Positions 40,912-53,268 of a DNA stretch of 64,000 nucleotides are shown in pieces. The notes beneath the pieces were generated by a model, which ran no database searches, was not told where the DNA came from, and saw only the letters and a list, made by a program, of their open reading frames with translations. The translations under genes were made by a program, and so were the position numbers. The first letter of the stretch is position 1. Each line of letters opens with the position of its first letter. The DNA comes from Ichthyophthirius multifiliis (Eukaryota; Ciliophora; Oligohymenophorea; Hymenostomatida): the NCBI RefSeq assembly GCF_000220395.1, contig NW_004086129.1, positions 35,369 to 99,368 on the forward strand, read 5' to 3'.

Positions 40912-42645
40912 TTTAAATATATTTTTTCTTATTTTTTCTTATTTAATATAAAAAAATATATAAAGAATTAATAGCGATTTTTAGCTATTATATATATGAA
41001 TATTTTTAAATAAAATAGTTTTTTTTTTAATCTTTTTTGTATTTATATAAAAATAATTAATAATTATATATATATGAAATATTATGATATTTTTGAGTCT
41101 TTGTAATTTTTAATTTATAAAAGAATCATAATAAAAATAAAAATTTTAAAGAAATTTTATTAAATTATTATGACTTGAGAATTAAATAAAAAAAAAGTAA
41201 AACAAATTTATTAAAAAATAAATTATAAATATATTTTTGTATATACAAATTTAATTATATAAAATAAATAATATGTATTTATAATTGCATTAGTTATTTT
41301 CCATGTATTTAAAAAGATAAAATTAAATAATAAATAAAACTCATTTTATTTTTTAATTCTTTAAAATGTATATAACAAAGAATATAAAAAAGGTTTTTAC
41401 ATTTAATTATATATTTATATATAAAATTGAACAATAGTTTTCTTAATATATTAAATTAATTATTTATCAAATTTATTTTTCTCTACTTAGAAAATAAGAA
41501 TTAATTATCTTATTATTTAAAAAAATAATAAAAATTAATAATTATATTATTATTAATTTTATTATTATTATTATTATTATTTTTTTATTATTATAATTAT
41601 ATATTATTATTATTTTTATGTTTTTTATATTTTATTTATATTTTATTTATATATATATATTTATTTTATTTTATAAAACATTAATATTTCTTTTTTTTTT
41701 CTCAAATCTTATGTTTATGTGTTTTAAATATTATTTTATAATTTAATAATATTTTTTTATTATTATTTCTTAATTAAATTATAAAATTTACATTTTTTTT
41801 ATTATTTTTAATTTATAAAATGCTCATAAATTAGTCTAATTTTTTCTTTTCTTTTCTTTTCTTTTTAATTTTCATAAATAAGAAGAAAAATATTCTAATC
41901 TTTAATTTTTAATTATTCAATTTTAATAAAAAAAATATTTTTTGATATAAACATATTTTATTAAATAAAATGAATTACAAACTTTAAAAATAAATTTTTA
42001 AAAAAGAATTTAAACATTAAAAAAATTTTAATTATATTATTTAAATAATTTAGATAATTCATGTATTTTAGAAGTTTATTGAAAATATTTTTTTTAATAA
42101 TTTTAAAAAAAATACGAATAAAAAATGTTAAATACATATTTTTATGTTAATTAAGTATTTAAAAATATTAAAATATTAAAAAAAATACAATAAAATTAGA
42201 TATATATTAAATTTACATAAATTTAAAGAAATTTGCTTTAACTATATTAAATATAATTATTAAAAATTATATGTTGATATATATAAAAAAATTATGATTT
42301 ATTAAAAAAAAATATTCATTATAACAATTTATTAAAGTTAAAAGAAAGATAAATCAAATATAAAAAAAAATTTAAAGACTATTAAATAATTAGATTTTAT
42401 GAAAAACAAAATTTTATTTAAATTAAAAAAATATATATATATAAAAATATATAAATAAATATAAAAAAAAAAAATATACATAATAAAAATATATAAATAT
42501 ATAAATATATATAAATATATATATATATTTAAATTTATATATATAAATTATTCATTTACATTTATATATTATTCCTTTTAATATTAATTATATTTAAATA
42601 AAAAAAATTAAAAATTTTCTTATATTTATAATAGAAAATTAATTT
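40912..42645. other. long intergenic region
   Basis: 1.7 kb of A/T-rich DNA between divergent genes. It holds ATT-rich runs (41562-41620), a TTTTC microsatellite (41841-41866) and short AT runs near 42430-42540. I find no coding or RNA signal. Confidence 0.5.
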
Positions 42646-44186
42646 ATGTTTTATAATTAATAAGACTTCGATATAAAAGAAACTTGGAATTCTAATATAA
42701 TACAATCTAACGAAAGGCTTACTGAAAATTCTTCGAAAATTATTCAAAGACCCCATTCAGGATCAAGAGAATCGATTTTAAATTAAGCTGCTAAAATAAG
42801 TTTATCAAATTTAAATTCATAAATAGATGAAAAAATGACAAATTAAATACTTAAGAGCATACAACAAGAAATAACACCGAAAAATATTCCAAAAAAAACT
42901 GGTTAAAATAACATTCCTCCTCTTCCTAATTAACAAAAAAGTCGTAATTCATTATAAGACTAAGATTTATTATCTTCAATGGCCAATAGATTACAAAAAA
43001 CAGAGCAACTAGTTAAAGTGCAACGTCTAGAACTAAAAGAAAATAAGAAGAAATAAATAATTTAAAAGCCGATTTAAATTTGTACAAAAACAACTGCACT
43101 GAAGAATAAAAATAAACTAAAATTAAAGAACTTCAACTTGATAACATAAAACTTTAAAAAAAGTAATTGAAATGGAGACCTTCTTATCTGAATATGGAGT
43201 AAAATGGATTTTAAACAATGAAAAAAACACTGAAGAATTAAATACTGAAAAATTTGAAAAAGAAAGACTTTTGGACGATGTAAAAAAGCCTAAATACAAT
43301 TATAACCTTCCTTAATAAATTGATTTAAATATAGTTGCGAGAAGAATCGAAGAATTAAATTTTTTAATGGAAAAAGAAGGCGGATGTTAAGAAGTTTATA
43401 AGGACGAAAGAGGATTTAACAGAATTAGAAAAATGGAACCTATTCCTATAGGATTTTACCAAGATGGGATCGCTTTAAAAGGCTTTAAGTTTTCAAATAT
43501 GGAACTGCTGATTCTAAGTAGATTTAGCAGATTTATTAGATGGATATTTTCCTTATTAATTGAAAAAATAATACCCGAATGGAGTTTTGTTAAAGATTAT
43601 AGATAAAACCGATGTAAATTATTCCCCAAATAAAGTATTTTAAATTAATACATTGGAAAGTGCCGAGGAAAATTAACTAAAACCTCTTTCTAAAGATGAG
43701 TTTTTAGATAAAATTCCCAAACAAGTTATTAAAGATGGATAAGTTTTAAATATTAGGAGTGAAGTTTAGAAAAAATTGGAGGGATAAAAGCCTTTATATA
43801 TGTAAAATTTATAAAAAATAAATGAGGAAAATATGGAAGAAGATTCAAAATCTTTTAAGTACAATGTTTTAGAAGATGGCAATATTAGAATTTTAAATGA
43901 AGAATTTTAAATTTTTAAAGAGGGAAAATAAAATGATAATTAAGATGCATGTGAGTTAAAAATAAGAACTTTTTATAAATAAAAAAATGTAGTTTTGTTA
44001 GTTAGAATTTTCGCGAATAAATTAATTTCTGATGCTTATGAAATTGCTAAAAATTTTAGTGATTATAAAAGCTTTTAGTTAGTTACTAATTATCCGAAAA
44101 AAATAATTTCAAATGATTGTTAAAGTACTCTTTAATAACTTGATATTTTTCCTACAGGAGTTTTAAATGTTTAATAATTATAATGA
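42646..44186 (+). CDS. SEP/UBX domain protein (UBXN11-like), frame-broken
   Basis: Starts MFYNQQDFDIKETWNSNIIQ. An N-terminal coiled coil (RLQKTEQLVKVQRLELKE, INNLKADLNLYKNN) leads to GFYQDGIALKGFKF, the start of a SEP domain. The SEP domain continues in a second frame with YGTADSKQI and a third with DGYFPYQLKKQYPNGVLLKI. A C-terminal UBX-like fold (ELKIRTFYKQKNVVLLVRIF, QLDIFPTGVLNVQQLQ) ends at TGA 44184-44186. SEP plus UBX proteins are p97/Cdc48 cofactors. Four one-base breaks (about 43050, 43157, 43491, 43523), each repaired by adding one A or T, split the gene. These could be undercalled homopolymers or true decay. Confidence 0.8.
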
Positions 44187-44552
44187 TTTTTTTTTTTTTT
44201 AAATAAAATTAAATTGTGTATGTATCATATATGTTTATATTTTTTTTAAAAAAATAAAAATAATAAATATATGTAGAATTACTATTATTAAAATATTGCA
44301 TTTTTTAATTAATTTATTATTAATACATTTATATTATTTTCTAATTATAGAAAGAAATATATAATTTTTTTTTATTTTTATAAAAATATTGTTAATTAAT
44401 TAATCATTTGTAAATTATAATTACTTTATATCATAAAAAGAAAAAAATATTAAAAATATTAAAATATAAAAATAAAAAAATTAAAATTTTTGTTGTTGAT
44501 ATTTTTTTTAAAAAAATAACAAAATATACCACATAAGTTAATAAAATAAATT
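44187..44552. other. intergenic
   Basis: About 370 A+T-rich bases between same-strand genes; nothing recognisable. Confidence 0.45.
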
Positions 44553-45913
44553 AATGAATTTGAAATTAAAAAGTCTTCCAAAAATTGAATTTTATTAAAA
44601 TAAAGAAACATAAAATAGAAATTTTAGTAGAGAAAGAAATAATAATATAATTGATTTAAAAGTAAATTAATTTTTAAAAAAATAAATAAAAAAGAATAAT
44701 AATTATACATACTATAAAAGTTAAACATAGTAAATAAATCAATTACAAAAATACAATTAGAAAATATTGATTAAAATAAGCTAGACTAGAATTTTTTAAA
44801 AAATCAAAATTAGCACAATAGCTATTTTATAAAACAACAAAATGCTGAAATATAGAAATTAAAAGAACAAATTTTAAATTTATAAAATTTAAAATAATAA
44901 AATAACTTAAAAAGCTAAAAAAGCTAAATATTAGTTAAAGTATCTTAATTTTGCTAAACTGAAAAAATAAAAACTTTTGAATAAGGAAATTAAACTTAAG
45001 AAATATAAAATGAAAATACAATTGAAAAAACTAATTCTAGATAAACAAATTAAATAGAAAATGAAAATGAAAATAAAAATAAAAATGAAAATAAAAATGA
45101 AAAGGAAAACGAAAATGAAAACGAAAAAGAAAATGAAAAAGAAAAAGAAAAAGAAAATGAAAACGAAAATGAAAATAAAAATGAATAAACTTTATAAGAT
45201 TAAATTACTCTTCAATAAAAGCAAATCGAAAATTATTAAAATGAAAAAAGAATTATCGAAAATTATATCAAATAATAAAATGTATAATTAAAAAGCAATG
45301 TATTTTTTTAAAAAAATATATATAAATTAGGATTAATGTAAAAAATTTGAATAAGAAAATATATAATTAAAAAAAAGTTTATAAATTTTAAATGACAAAA
45401 TAATGAATTTGAAAAATAATTGTCTATTGGAAAAAATATAATAAAAAAATGAATATATTTTAATAAAAACAGAACATTATAATTAACTTGAAAGTTTAAA
45501 ATAAAAACAAGAAATCCAAATATAATAACTTAATAAAGATACATAAATACAAAAAAATTAAATAGAAAATTAAAACAAATTAATAATAAACTAATAAAAA
45601 TAAATAATAAGTTTAAATGAATAATAAGAATGGTTAAAAGCAAAAAAAATATTTCAAATAATTACAACTAATTTCATAGTTTAAATGAAAAAATAATTTA
45701 AATTAAATTAATATTATAAGAAAATATAAATGAAATAAAATAAAATGTAGAGATAAATGAATTAATTAAAAAAATAGAAGATATGGAAAACTTAAATAAT
45801 GAGTTATAAATAAATATAAATAAAATAAAAATAAGATAATTGAAAAATGAAAATTAATTTTAAGTAATATAATAAGTGGAAAATTCATTAGTATAATATT
45901 ATATAAATATATA

Positions 45914-45945
<32 letters not shown>

Positions 45946-46320
45946 AATATATATATATTTATTTACTTTATATTTTATTTTATTTTGTATATTTTTATAT
46001 ATTTTTACATATAGAAATATAATATTTATAATTTTTTTTTTTTATATTAAAATTAGCAAAAAACTGTTAATATTTTATCTTGTAACAATTGTAATTAATT
46101 AATTAATACTGCTGTAACTTGTGTACCTTGTGGTCATAATTTTTGCAAAATATGTCATTATTCAAATAATAACAATTCTATAATTAAAGAACTTAAATGT
46201 AGTTTATGTGGACCATGTAATGTTATTTATAGAAACGAGGGGTTAGATGAACTTGTTGAATCTTACAATATAATGAATAGTGCAAAAGAAATTGTAAAAA
46301 CATTTATTAGGTAAATGTGA
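44553..46320 (+). CDS. coiled-coil RING-finger protein
   Basis: Starts MNLKLKSLPKIEFYQNKETQ. Introns are at 44662-44720 and 45864-46056; the second is unusually long at 193 nt and almost pure A/T. The middle is a continuous coiled coil (AEIQKLKEQILNLQNLKQQN) with an E/N/K repeat tract at 45055-45190. The last exon carries a C3HC4-type RING: CNNC, then CVPCGHNFCKIC, then CSLCGPC, spaced as in E3 ubiquitin ligases. It ends VKTFIRQM before TGA. Minor frame breaks in the coil (near 45690) are unresolved. The N-terminal 12 residues are shared with the protein at 49362-50616. If the long intron is not spliced, the RING would be a separate gene. Confidence 0.7.
45061..45185. repeat. (GAAAAT/GAAAAC)n coding repeat
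   Basis: Degenerate hexamer tract inside the coiled-coil RING gene. In the gene frame it encodes alternating Glu with Asn or Lys. Confidence 0.8.
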
Positions 46321-48048
46321 GTATTTATATTAATGAATTAGTTAAGTTTTTTAAAAAAGAAATATATATTAATTAATTAATATTAATTATCTAAAATATA
46401 AATAAAATTTGTTATTTATAATTGTTTTATTTATAAAATAAAAATATTTTTTGTATAAATATATAATTATTAAAACTTCTAAAACAATATATATTTAATC
46501 AAATTAATATAAATATACACTTAATTTTTTATATTTCTTAAAAGGTTATAAATTTACTAATTATTTTATAAAAATATTATGTTTAAAGCGGATTTACTTA
46601 TTTAAAAAAAAAAACTCTTTGTTAATTATTAAAATCTTAAATATAATTTTTATTATTTATTTAAATGATAATATTATTTATGTTTTCTCATTTAATCATA
46701 TGGTTTAATATTTAACATAAATATTATAAAACAATACTTTTTTATGTATTAGAATTGTGATTTTCTTTTAATATCATTATATTAAGAAAAATATATTATT
46801 CTTAGCTTTATTATTATTTTTATAATTTATTAAATATTAATTTTTATAGCTAATTTTATTCTTAATTTGATTCTATATTTTATCTATTCATAAATTTACT
46901 CTTAAATACTTTTAAAAAATTCTCTTAATAAATATTTGATTTTATTCGATTAATTTCGTAAATATGACTTAAAATATAATTATTAATATACAAAAACTTA
47001 TCCTTTATATTATATAACTGCCATTAATTAATTGACTATAATATTATAGTTCAGTTCATCTTTTGATTTAATATTATTTTGGCTATAATAGTCTAAAAAT
47101 GCCTATTTGGATATATTAAAATAAGCTAATCTGTATGAAATATAGAATAATTGTTTCGTGATTAATATTCAATTTCAATTTATCTGGAATACTTATATAT
47201 CGTTTTGTCGAATTAAATTTAATTTAATAATTATTTTGTAAATATTATTTCCTAATTTAAAAAAAAAAATATTCTATCTTTAAGCTTTAATTATATAAAA
47301 TATTAAATATATTTTTTAGATTTTTTAAAATAAGAATTTATTACTTAATTCTATTAATTTATTATGTATTTTAAGTTCTTTTTATTTAATTAAGATTAAA
47401 ATAAACCATTTATTTTTTAATGTACATTATTTATTTCGTTTTAAGTAAACCATTATTAATTTAATTCTTTTTTATATTAATTAATTAATTAATTTATAAA
47501 TAATGTAAATATTTATTATTTTATAAGCCTTATAATAATGTATTTATATTTTTGATTTAGACTTTATTAAAAATTATAAATAATTTCATTTTAATTTTGT
47601 TGTATTATATATAATAAAATTATATTATTAATTTATAATAAATTATTAGATTTTTTTTAAAAAATAATCATATAAATAATAATTAAAATAAAATAATATA
47701 CAAATTGATTTTAATTATATAACAACAAAATATATTTATATCTGTATTAATCATTCATAGGTATATATAAAGTTAAATAATATATATACATATATATAGA
47801 TAAATTAATTAAATATATTTTACAATTTTTTTTCATTTTATAAATAATAATATAATAATTAAAATATTATAAAAAAAAAATATTCTAAATAATATTAATA
47901 TTATTAATATAATCTATAAATATAAATTTTATTTTAGTTAATTTTTTAATAAAAAAATAATAAATATAATATTATAGTTTTTTGTAAACAAAAAGCTAAA
48001 AAAAAATCTAATTTATCTTTTTTTTTTCAAAGAAAAATAAATAAAAAA
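46321..48048. other. intergenic with possible gene remnant
   Basis: 1.7 kb between the RING gene and the Obg gene. Apart from a possible minus-strand remnant at about 46860-47260, it is A/T tracts without codon structure. Confidence 0.4.
46860..47260 (-). pseudogene. possible decayed gene fragment
   Basis: On the minus strand one frame reads NNIKSKDELNYNIIVNQLMA then YKGQVFVYQQLYFKSYLRNQ, and an upstream frame reads YFIQISLFQYIQIGIFRLLQ. Codon composition is better than the surroundings, but no start, introns or family could be identified. It may be a remnant or chance. Confidence 0.22.
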
Positions 48049-49216
48049 ATGCAACTCATAAACCGCATATTTAAGCAATCAAAACAAAATCATACATTCA
48101 AACTCATTAACACTTCACAAGCCTAAAAGAAACTCCTATAACCACCGAAATAATGCAAACATACAAGAATTTCTACGAAAAAAATTCGTTGATTAAATAA
48201 AACTCGAATTCAAAGCAGGTTCTGGGGGTTCCGGTTGTTGTTCATATTTCCGTGATCGCAGTGTAATTTCTGGTGCACCAGATGGCGGCGATGGAGGAAA
48301 CGGTGGTTCCATATATTTACGTGCAAATGAGCATATATAGGACTTTCATTCATTCAAAAAGACTAAAATTATTGGAAATTAAGGTCAATCAGGTGCCAAA
48401 GGAGGTCGCTTTGGTAAAAGTGGGAAAGATTTACACATAAGTATTCCTATAGGGACTTTAGTGTATTAAATATTAAATGAAACATCTACAATAAATTCCC
48501 ATGGCATAAGAAAAGTGTAATATAATAAGAAATTTTTGGCTGACATAGATGAGAAAGGGAAAGAAGTACTAATCGTATAAGGCGGAAAAGGTGGTAGAGG
48601 AAATTAAAACCATCGTTCAATATTATAAAACGAAAAAGGAGGAGAAGGTTAACAAAAATAAATATATTTAGAATTAAAAACAATAGCCGACTGTGGGCTT
48701 GTAGGCTTTCCAAATGCCGGAAAATCGACTTTTGTAGCCTGTGTAAGTAGGTGTCTGCCGAAAATAGCGAACTATCCATTTACTACATTAAGTCCTTTAG
48801 TTGGAAAAGTAAAATTTATTGATAATGCAAATTTTACTATAGCTGATATTCCAGGAATTATTGAAAATTCACACAAAAATAAAGGAATTGGTTTAGAATT
48901 TTTGAGGCATATAGAAAGAACTAATGTTTTGTTATTTTTACTTGATATATCTTAAGAAAATGACGTTTTTAATACTTTTAAAATTTTATAAAATGAAATT
49001 ATTTAATATAGATAAGAATTGGGAGAAAAACCCTTTTTAGTAGTTGCAAATAAAATGGATTTGGAATAAAATGCGGAAACAAAAGTGCAAATTTTAGAAG
49101 AAAAAATTGGGTAAAAAATTTACTTGGTTAGTGCAAAACATGGATATGGAGTTGGGGAAGTTATAATTAAAATTAGAAAAATTTTAGAAGAATAATAAAA
49201 ACTTGTATATTAATGA
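48049..49216 (+). CDS. Obg-family GTPase, probably mitochondrial (MTG2-like)
   Basis: Starts [20 protein letters not shown], basic and presequence-like. After one frame break near 48125-48145 the Obg fold follows: [54 protein letters not shown]. The G domain has G1 GFPNAGKST, switch threonines PFTT, G3 DIPGII, G4 NKMD and G5 SAK, all intact. The family binds the large ribosomal subunit during its assembly; with a presequence it would act in mitochondria. The region is visibly richer in G and C than its neighbours, as expected for strong glycine conservation. No introns seen. Ends at TGA 49214-49216. Flanked by two related coiled-coil genes. Confidence 0.9.
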
Positions 49217-49361
49217 TTTTTTTATTTGTTATAAATAATTATTTTTAATTTATATAATTTAATAATTATATGAATAAATATATATTATTTATATATATAT
49301 ATATATTTATATATATATAATTAAATAAAATTTTAACTGAATCTAATATTTATAATTATAA

Positions 49362-50616
49362 ATGAATTTTAAAAATTAAAAAAGTTTACCAAAAATAGAA
49401 GTTTTTTAAAAAAAAAAATCTCAATATAAAGATTTTAAACTTGAAATACTAAATAATAATGTATAAAATAAAATTAAATAAAATATTTATAATAATAGAT
49501 TTATAAAAAATAAAAATAGGTAAATTAATAAAATAAGACAAGTATATAACAAATATCAACAGATTCTGATTAAAAAAGATTAGAATTTATGTTATAAAAA
49601 GCTTAAAGTTTTGATAAAACAAATATAATATACGAGTTAAAAGAAGAAATATAAAGATTTAAAAATTAAATTTTAGAACTAAAAAATAGTTAAAAAAATA
49701 ATTAAAAATGTTTTGTTAATTCCTTTACTTAAACTAATGAATAATAAAATAACGAGAATTTTAAAAATAATGAAAATACAAAAAAAAAAAAATTATTATG
49801 TAAATAATGTGAAGAAAGCTAATTTTTAATAAAAAATCTTAATATATTAGTAAATGATTTAAAAGAAAATATAAATATAGAGAAAAACAAAAGCAATTAA
49901 TTAGAAATTTAAATAAATAAATAATAAAAAGAAATAGATAATTATAAATATGAAAAGATCTTATATGAAAAACATATATAAGAAAAAAAAGTAAAAATTA
50001 ATTTATATATAATATATATATATATATATTTATATATATATTTTATTATATATAACAAAAATTAAAGGAAGAAATAAATAAATTTATAATTGAAAATCGA
50101 AATTTAAAAAAACTATTAGAAAAAATAAATGAAAATATTAAAAATGTCAAAAACAATGAAGATTTTGAAAAAATTTCTTTAATAAGATATGAATATTCAT
50201 TGATAAATACTTAAAAATTAGACAACATTTTATCTGAAAATAAATTTTTATTATAAAAGAATAATGATTTTTAAAATTAAATAAATGATTTTAAATAAAC
50301 AATTTCGGTTTTATAAAAAGAAATATAAGATTTAATAAAATATTAAGATTAAATAAAAAACTAAAAAATGAATGTTAATAATTTTACAAATTAATTTTCT
50401 GGTCTTAGTAATGAAATTATTAGAATGAAATAAATTATTGATTAAAATATTAAATATATGGTAAATTAAGAATTGGTTTATTATTATAAATAAAAAATAG
50501 AATAAATGGATAATTTAAACAATTAATTAGTATAAAATGTATTAAATTTAGCTAATAAAACAATAAAAGATGAAAATAGTTAATAAAATATTTAAATTAG
50601 TTTATAAAACTAATGA
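49362..50616 (+). CDS. coiled-coil protein, partial paralog of the 44.6 kb gene
   Basis: Starts MNFKNQKSLPKIEVFQKK, nearly the same N-terminus as MNLKLKSLPKIEFYQ in the RING gene. The body is almost all coiled coil (IYELKEEIQRFKNQILELKN, IEKNKSNQLEIQINKQQKEI, MKQIIDQNIKYMVNQEL). It contains a lone CKQCEE at about 49797-49820. An A/T-only intron is likely at about 49991-50056. One frame transition near 49530 is unresolved. No RING follows: the protein ends NIQISLQNQ at TGA 50614-50616. Function unknown; coiled-coil length suggests a structural role. Confidence 0.6.
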
Positions 50617-50861
50617 TTGTAATTAAATAACTTTATTCTTATAAGTTTTTTGTATTTTTTTTTTATAATTTATAACTTTTTTTTTTTCTAATACATTTCA
50701 TATATATATGCATGTTTATAAATATTTTTTAAAATGTATAAAAATAATATATATATAATAATTTTTTTTTTTCAATTTTAATGTAAATTAATTTTTAATT
50801 TTTTTTAAAAAAATAAATATAAATATAACTAAAATTAATTTAAATAATATGAAAAATAAAT

Positions 50862-52665
50862 TCAAATATTTAAATATTAATTATAATTTTCTTAAATCTA
50901 TTTAATTTTTTCATTCCTATATTTTTATTAATAAGCTGCAAGTAATTAATTATTTATAGACTTGTTACTTTTTCCATGATAATTAGGTAAAATCTATAAA
51001 TTTAACTTAGGAATTTTATCTTTAATCTTTTCATGTCCAATTTTTTAACAATTTTCCATTAAAGACGTATCTAATTTTAATTAATAATTATCTAAACTAG
51101 TTTCAAATCTTTTTTAATTAACTTCAACAGATAAACTTCTATCTTTATATGTTTTATGATTTTTAATTTTAAAATAATATTTTTTACATTTTTCATTTAT
51201 TTATTCTTATGGTTAAGTTATTATTGGTTTATAAACATTTTAAATTGTATTATTTATTAATTTTTATGTATTAAATGAATTTATAATATTTGATGTATTA
51301 TTTAAGTTTATTTATTAAAATTTTTATTATTATGCTTATTTTATATTGTCTCTATTCTCTTTATTCTCTTTATTGTCTTTATTGTATCTATTGTCTCTAT
51401 TGTCTTTATTGTCTTTATTTTCTTTATTGTCTTTATTGTTTTTATTGTCTTTATTGTCTTTATTTTCTTTATTGTCTTTATTGTCTTTATTGTCTTTATT
51501 GTCTTTATTGTCTTTATTGTCTTTATTGTCTTTATTGTCTTTATTATCTTAATTATCTTCAGTGAAATTTCGCTTTTTACTCTCAAGTAATAAAGATTTT
51601 AAAATCTTTAAATAAAAAATAAAATTATTATAACATTTTAATTTTTAACTTTATTTTCTTCATAGAATAATTTTATTTTTGTTTCTAAATGTTAAATATA
51701 ATTTTTTGACTTTTTTAATTCTTCTTCTAAATCTAAATATCTTTAATTTATTTTATTTTTTTTACATTTTTTTGTTTTTTATATTTTACTTTTAATTTTA
51801 ATCAATTGATTTATCAAAAATACTAGTGTTGAATTAATTTTAAGATTCCTAAATATTATTAACTGGATTATTTTGCAAAGTTTAGTAATTACCACTAAAA
51901 TTAATTTGTTTTGATTTTATATTATTTAATAAAGGTGGATGGCTTTATTTTATTTCTTCTTATTAAATTTTTTATTAAAGTTATAAATTTTCATATTTTT
52001 ATAAACTTATATTTATTTAATTATTCTCTTATTATTTTTTGATTAAAGAATTAATATTATTATCAAAAGAACTAATTAAATCATTTTATTATGTTTATTA
52101 ATAAGAAATACTTTTATTATGTGCATTCTATAATTATTTCAATTCTTTTATCTAATTTACTTTTTTATATATTATGAATATTTTTAAAATGCTTTTGAAT
52201 ATTTTATAATATACATTCTAGAATGCAATCTTTAAATTAAATAACTACTTATTCATCTTCTAAAATAAGTTCCAAAAAATTTTTAATACAATTTATATTT
52301 GCTTGTTTTTCGTTTCTTCCATAACCTTTAATTTTATATTAATGTCAATTTTTTTTTTTTTTAAATAAAATAAAAAAATTAAATATATTTATATTAATCT
52401 AAAATTACCATTAACTTTTTTTGGTTAAATATAAATGTTGACTCAAAACTATTTTTTTTATAAATTTAGTTTAATATTTTAAAAAATTGAATTTTAATAA
52501 AAACCATTTATATGCAATAGTTTTTGTAGAAACATCTATTTTAATTCCAGATTTTAATAAAAAAGAATCAAAAATTTTAAATAAATCATCATCAGTGACT
52601 GAAAGTAAAGTCTTTTTAATTTTTTATTAAAGCAAATTTACTAAATTAGTATTACTTAAAATCAT
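50862..52665 (-). CDS. coiled-coil protein with DNK repeat
   Basis: Starts MILSNTNLVNLLQQKIKKTL. A compact helical N-terminal domain follows (VTDDDLFKIFDSFLLKSGIK, TIAYKWFLLKFNFLKYQTKF). An intron (about 52331-52410) leads to YGRNEKQANINCIKNFLELI and a long coil (about 51600-52290), with another intron near 52086-52128. The (TTTATTGTC)n tract encodes repeated Asp-Asn-Lys. The C-terminal part has KLNLQILPNYHGKSNKSINN and ends at TGA 50862-50864. A frame break near 51690 is unresolved. I do not recognise the family; the layout suits a ciliary or centrosomal component. Confidence 0.55.
51344..51552. repeat. (TTTATTGTC)n nonanucleotide repeat
   Basis: Over 20 units, perfect in the 3' half and degenerate (TCTCTATTC) toward 51344. 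It lies inside the coiled-coil gene and encodes a repeated Asn-Lys-Asp on the minus strand. Other frames stay open and give spurious YCLYCL or TIKTIK ORFs. Confidence 0.95.
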
Positions 52666-53268
52666 TTTTTTAAAATGTAAAAACAAATTTTTAATTATTT
52701 TTTATTTTATATATAATTTTATATTATATGTACGTTTAAATTTTTAAAATTAATTACCATTAAAGATAATAAAGATTTTAATAAAATTTAAATATATTAT
52801 AAAAAAGTAAATTAATTTAAAAAATATATTAAATTATTTATTTATATGTATGTATATTTGATTAAAGATATAAAGAATTAATAATTAAATGATGATTTCA
52901 TTTTATAAAATAAATACATTAAATATAAAAATTATAAATGAAAAAAAAAAATATATATATTTATTTATTAAACTAAATATAAAAATGTAATAAAAACAAA
53001 TAAAATGTATATAAATATTACTTTAATTAAGTAATATCAATAAAATATAATAATAAATCTTTTATATCGAAATTTGTTTTGTTGAATAAATATTTAAAAT
53101 TAAAAAAAAGTAAAAGATAAAATAAAATAAAAATAAAAATAATGTTACAAAAATATATGTATATATATAATATATTTATTTATTTATACTATATATTTTA
53201 TATAATTATTTATACTTATATATATTTTAAATTCAAAAAATAATAATAAACAATCAAAAAAATAATCT
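52666..53268. other. intergenic
   Basis: About 600 A+T-rich bases; no coding or RNA signal seen. Confidence 0.5.

Noticed and set aside
48486-48779. Minus-strand ORF opposite the Obg GTPase
   Set aside because: It is antisense to intact Obg G motifs and shows no family resemblance.
51290-51586. Plus-strand YCLYCL and FSLLSLL ORFs and a minus-strand TIKTIK ORF
   Set aside because: All are alternative frames of a nonanucleotide repeat. The coiled-coil gene on the minus strand uses the DNK frame, with coding sequence on both sides.
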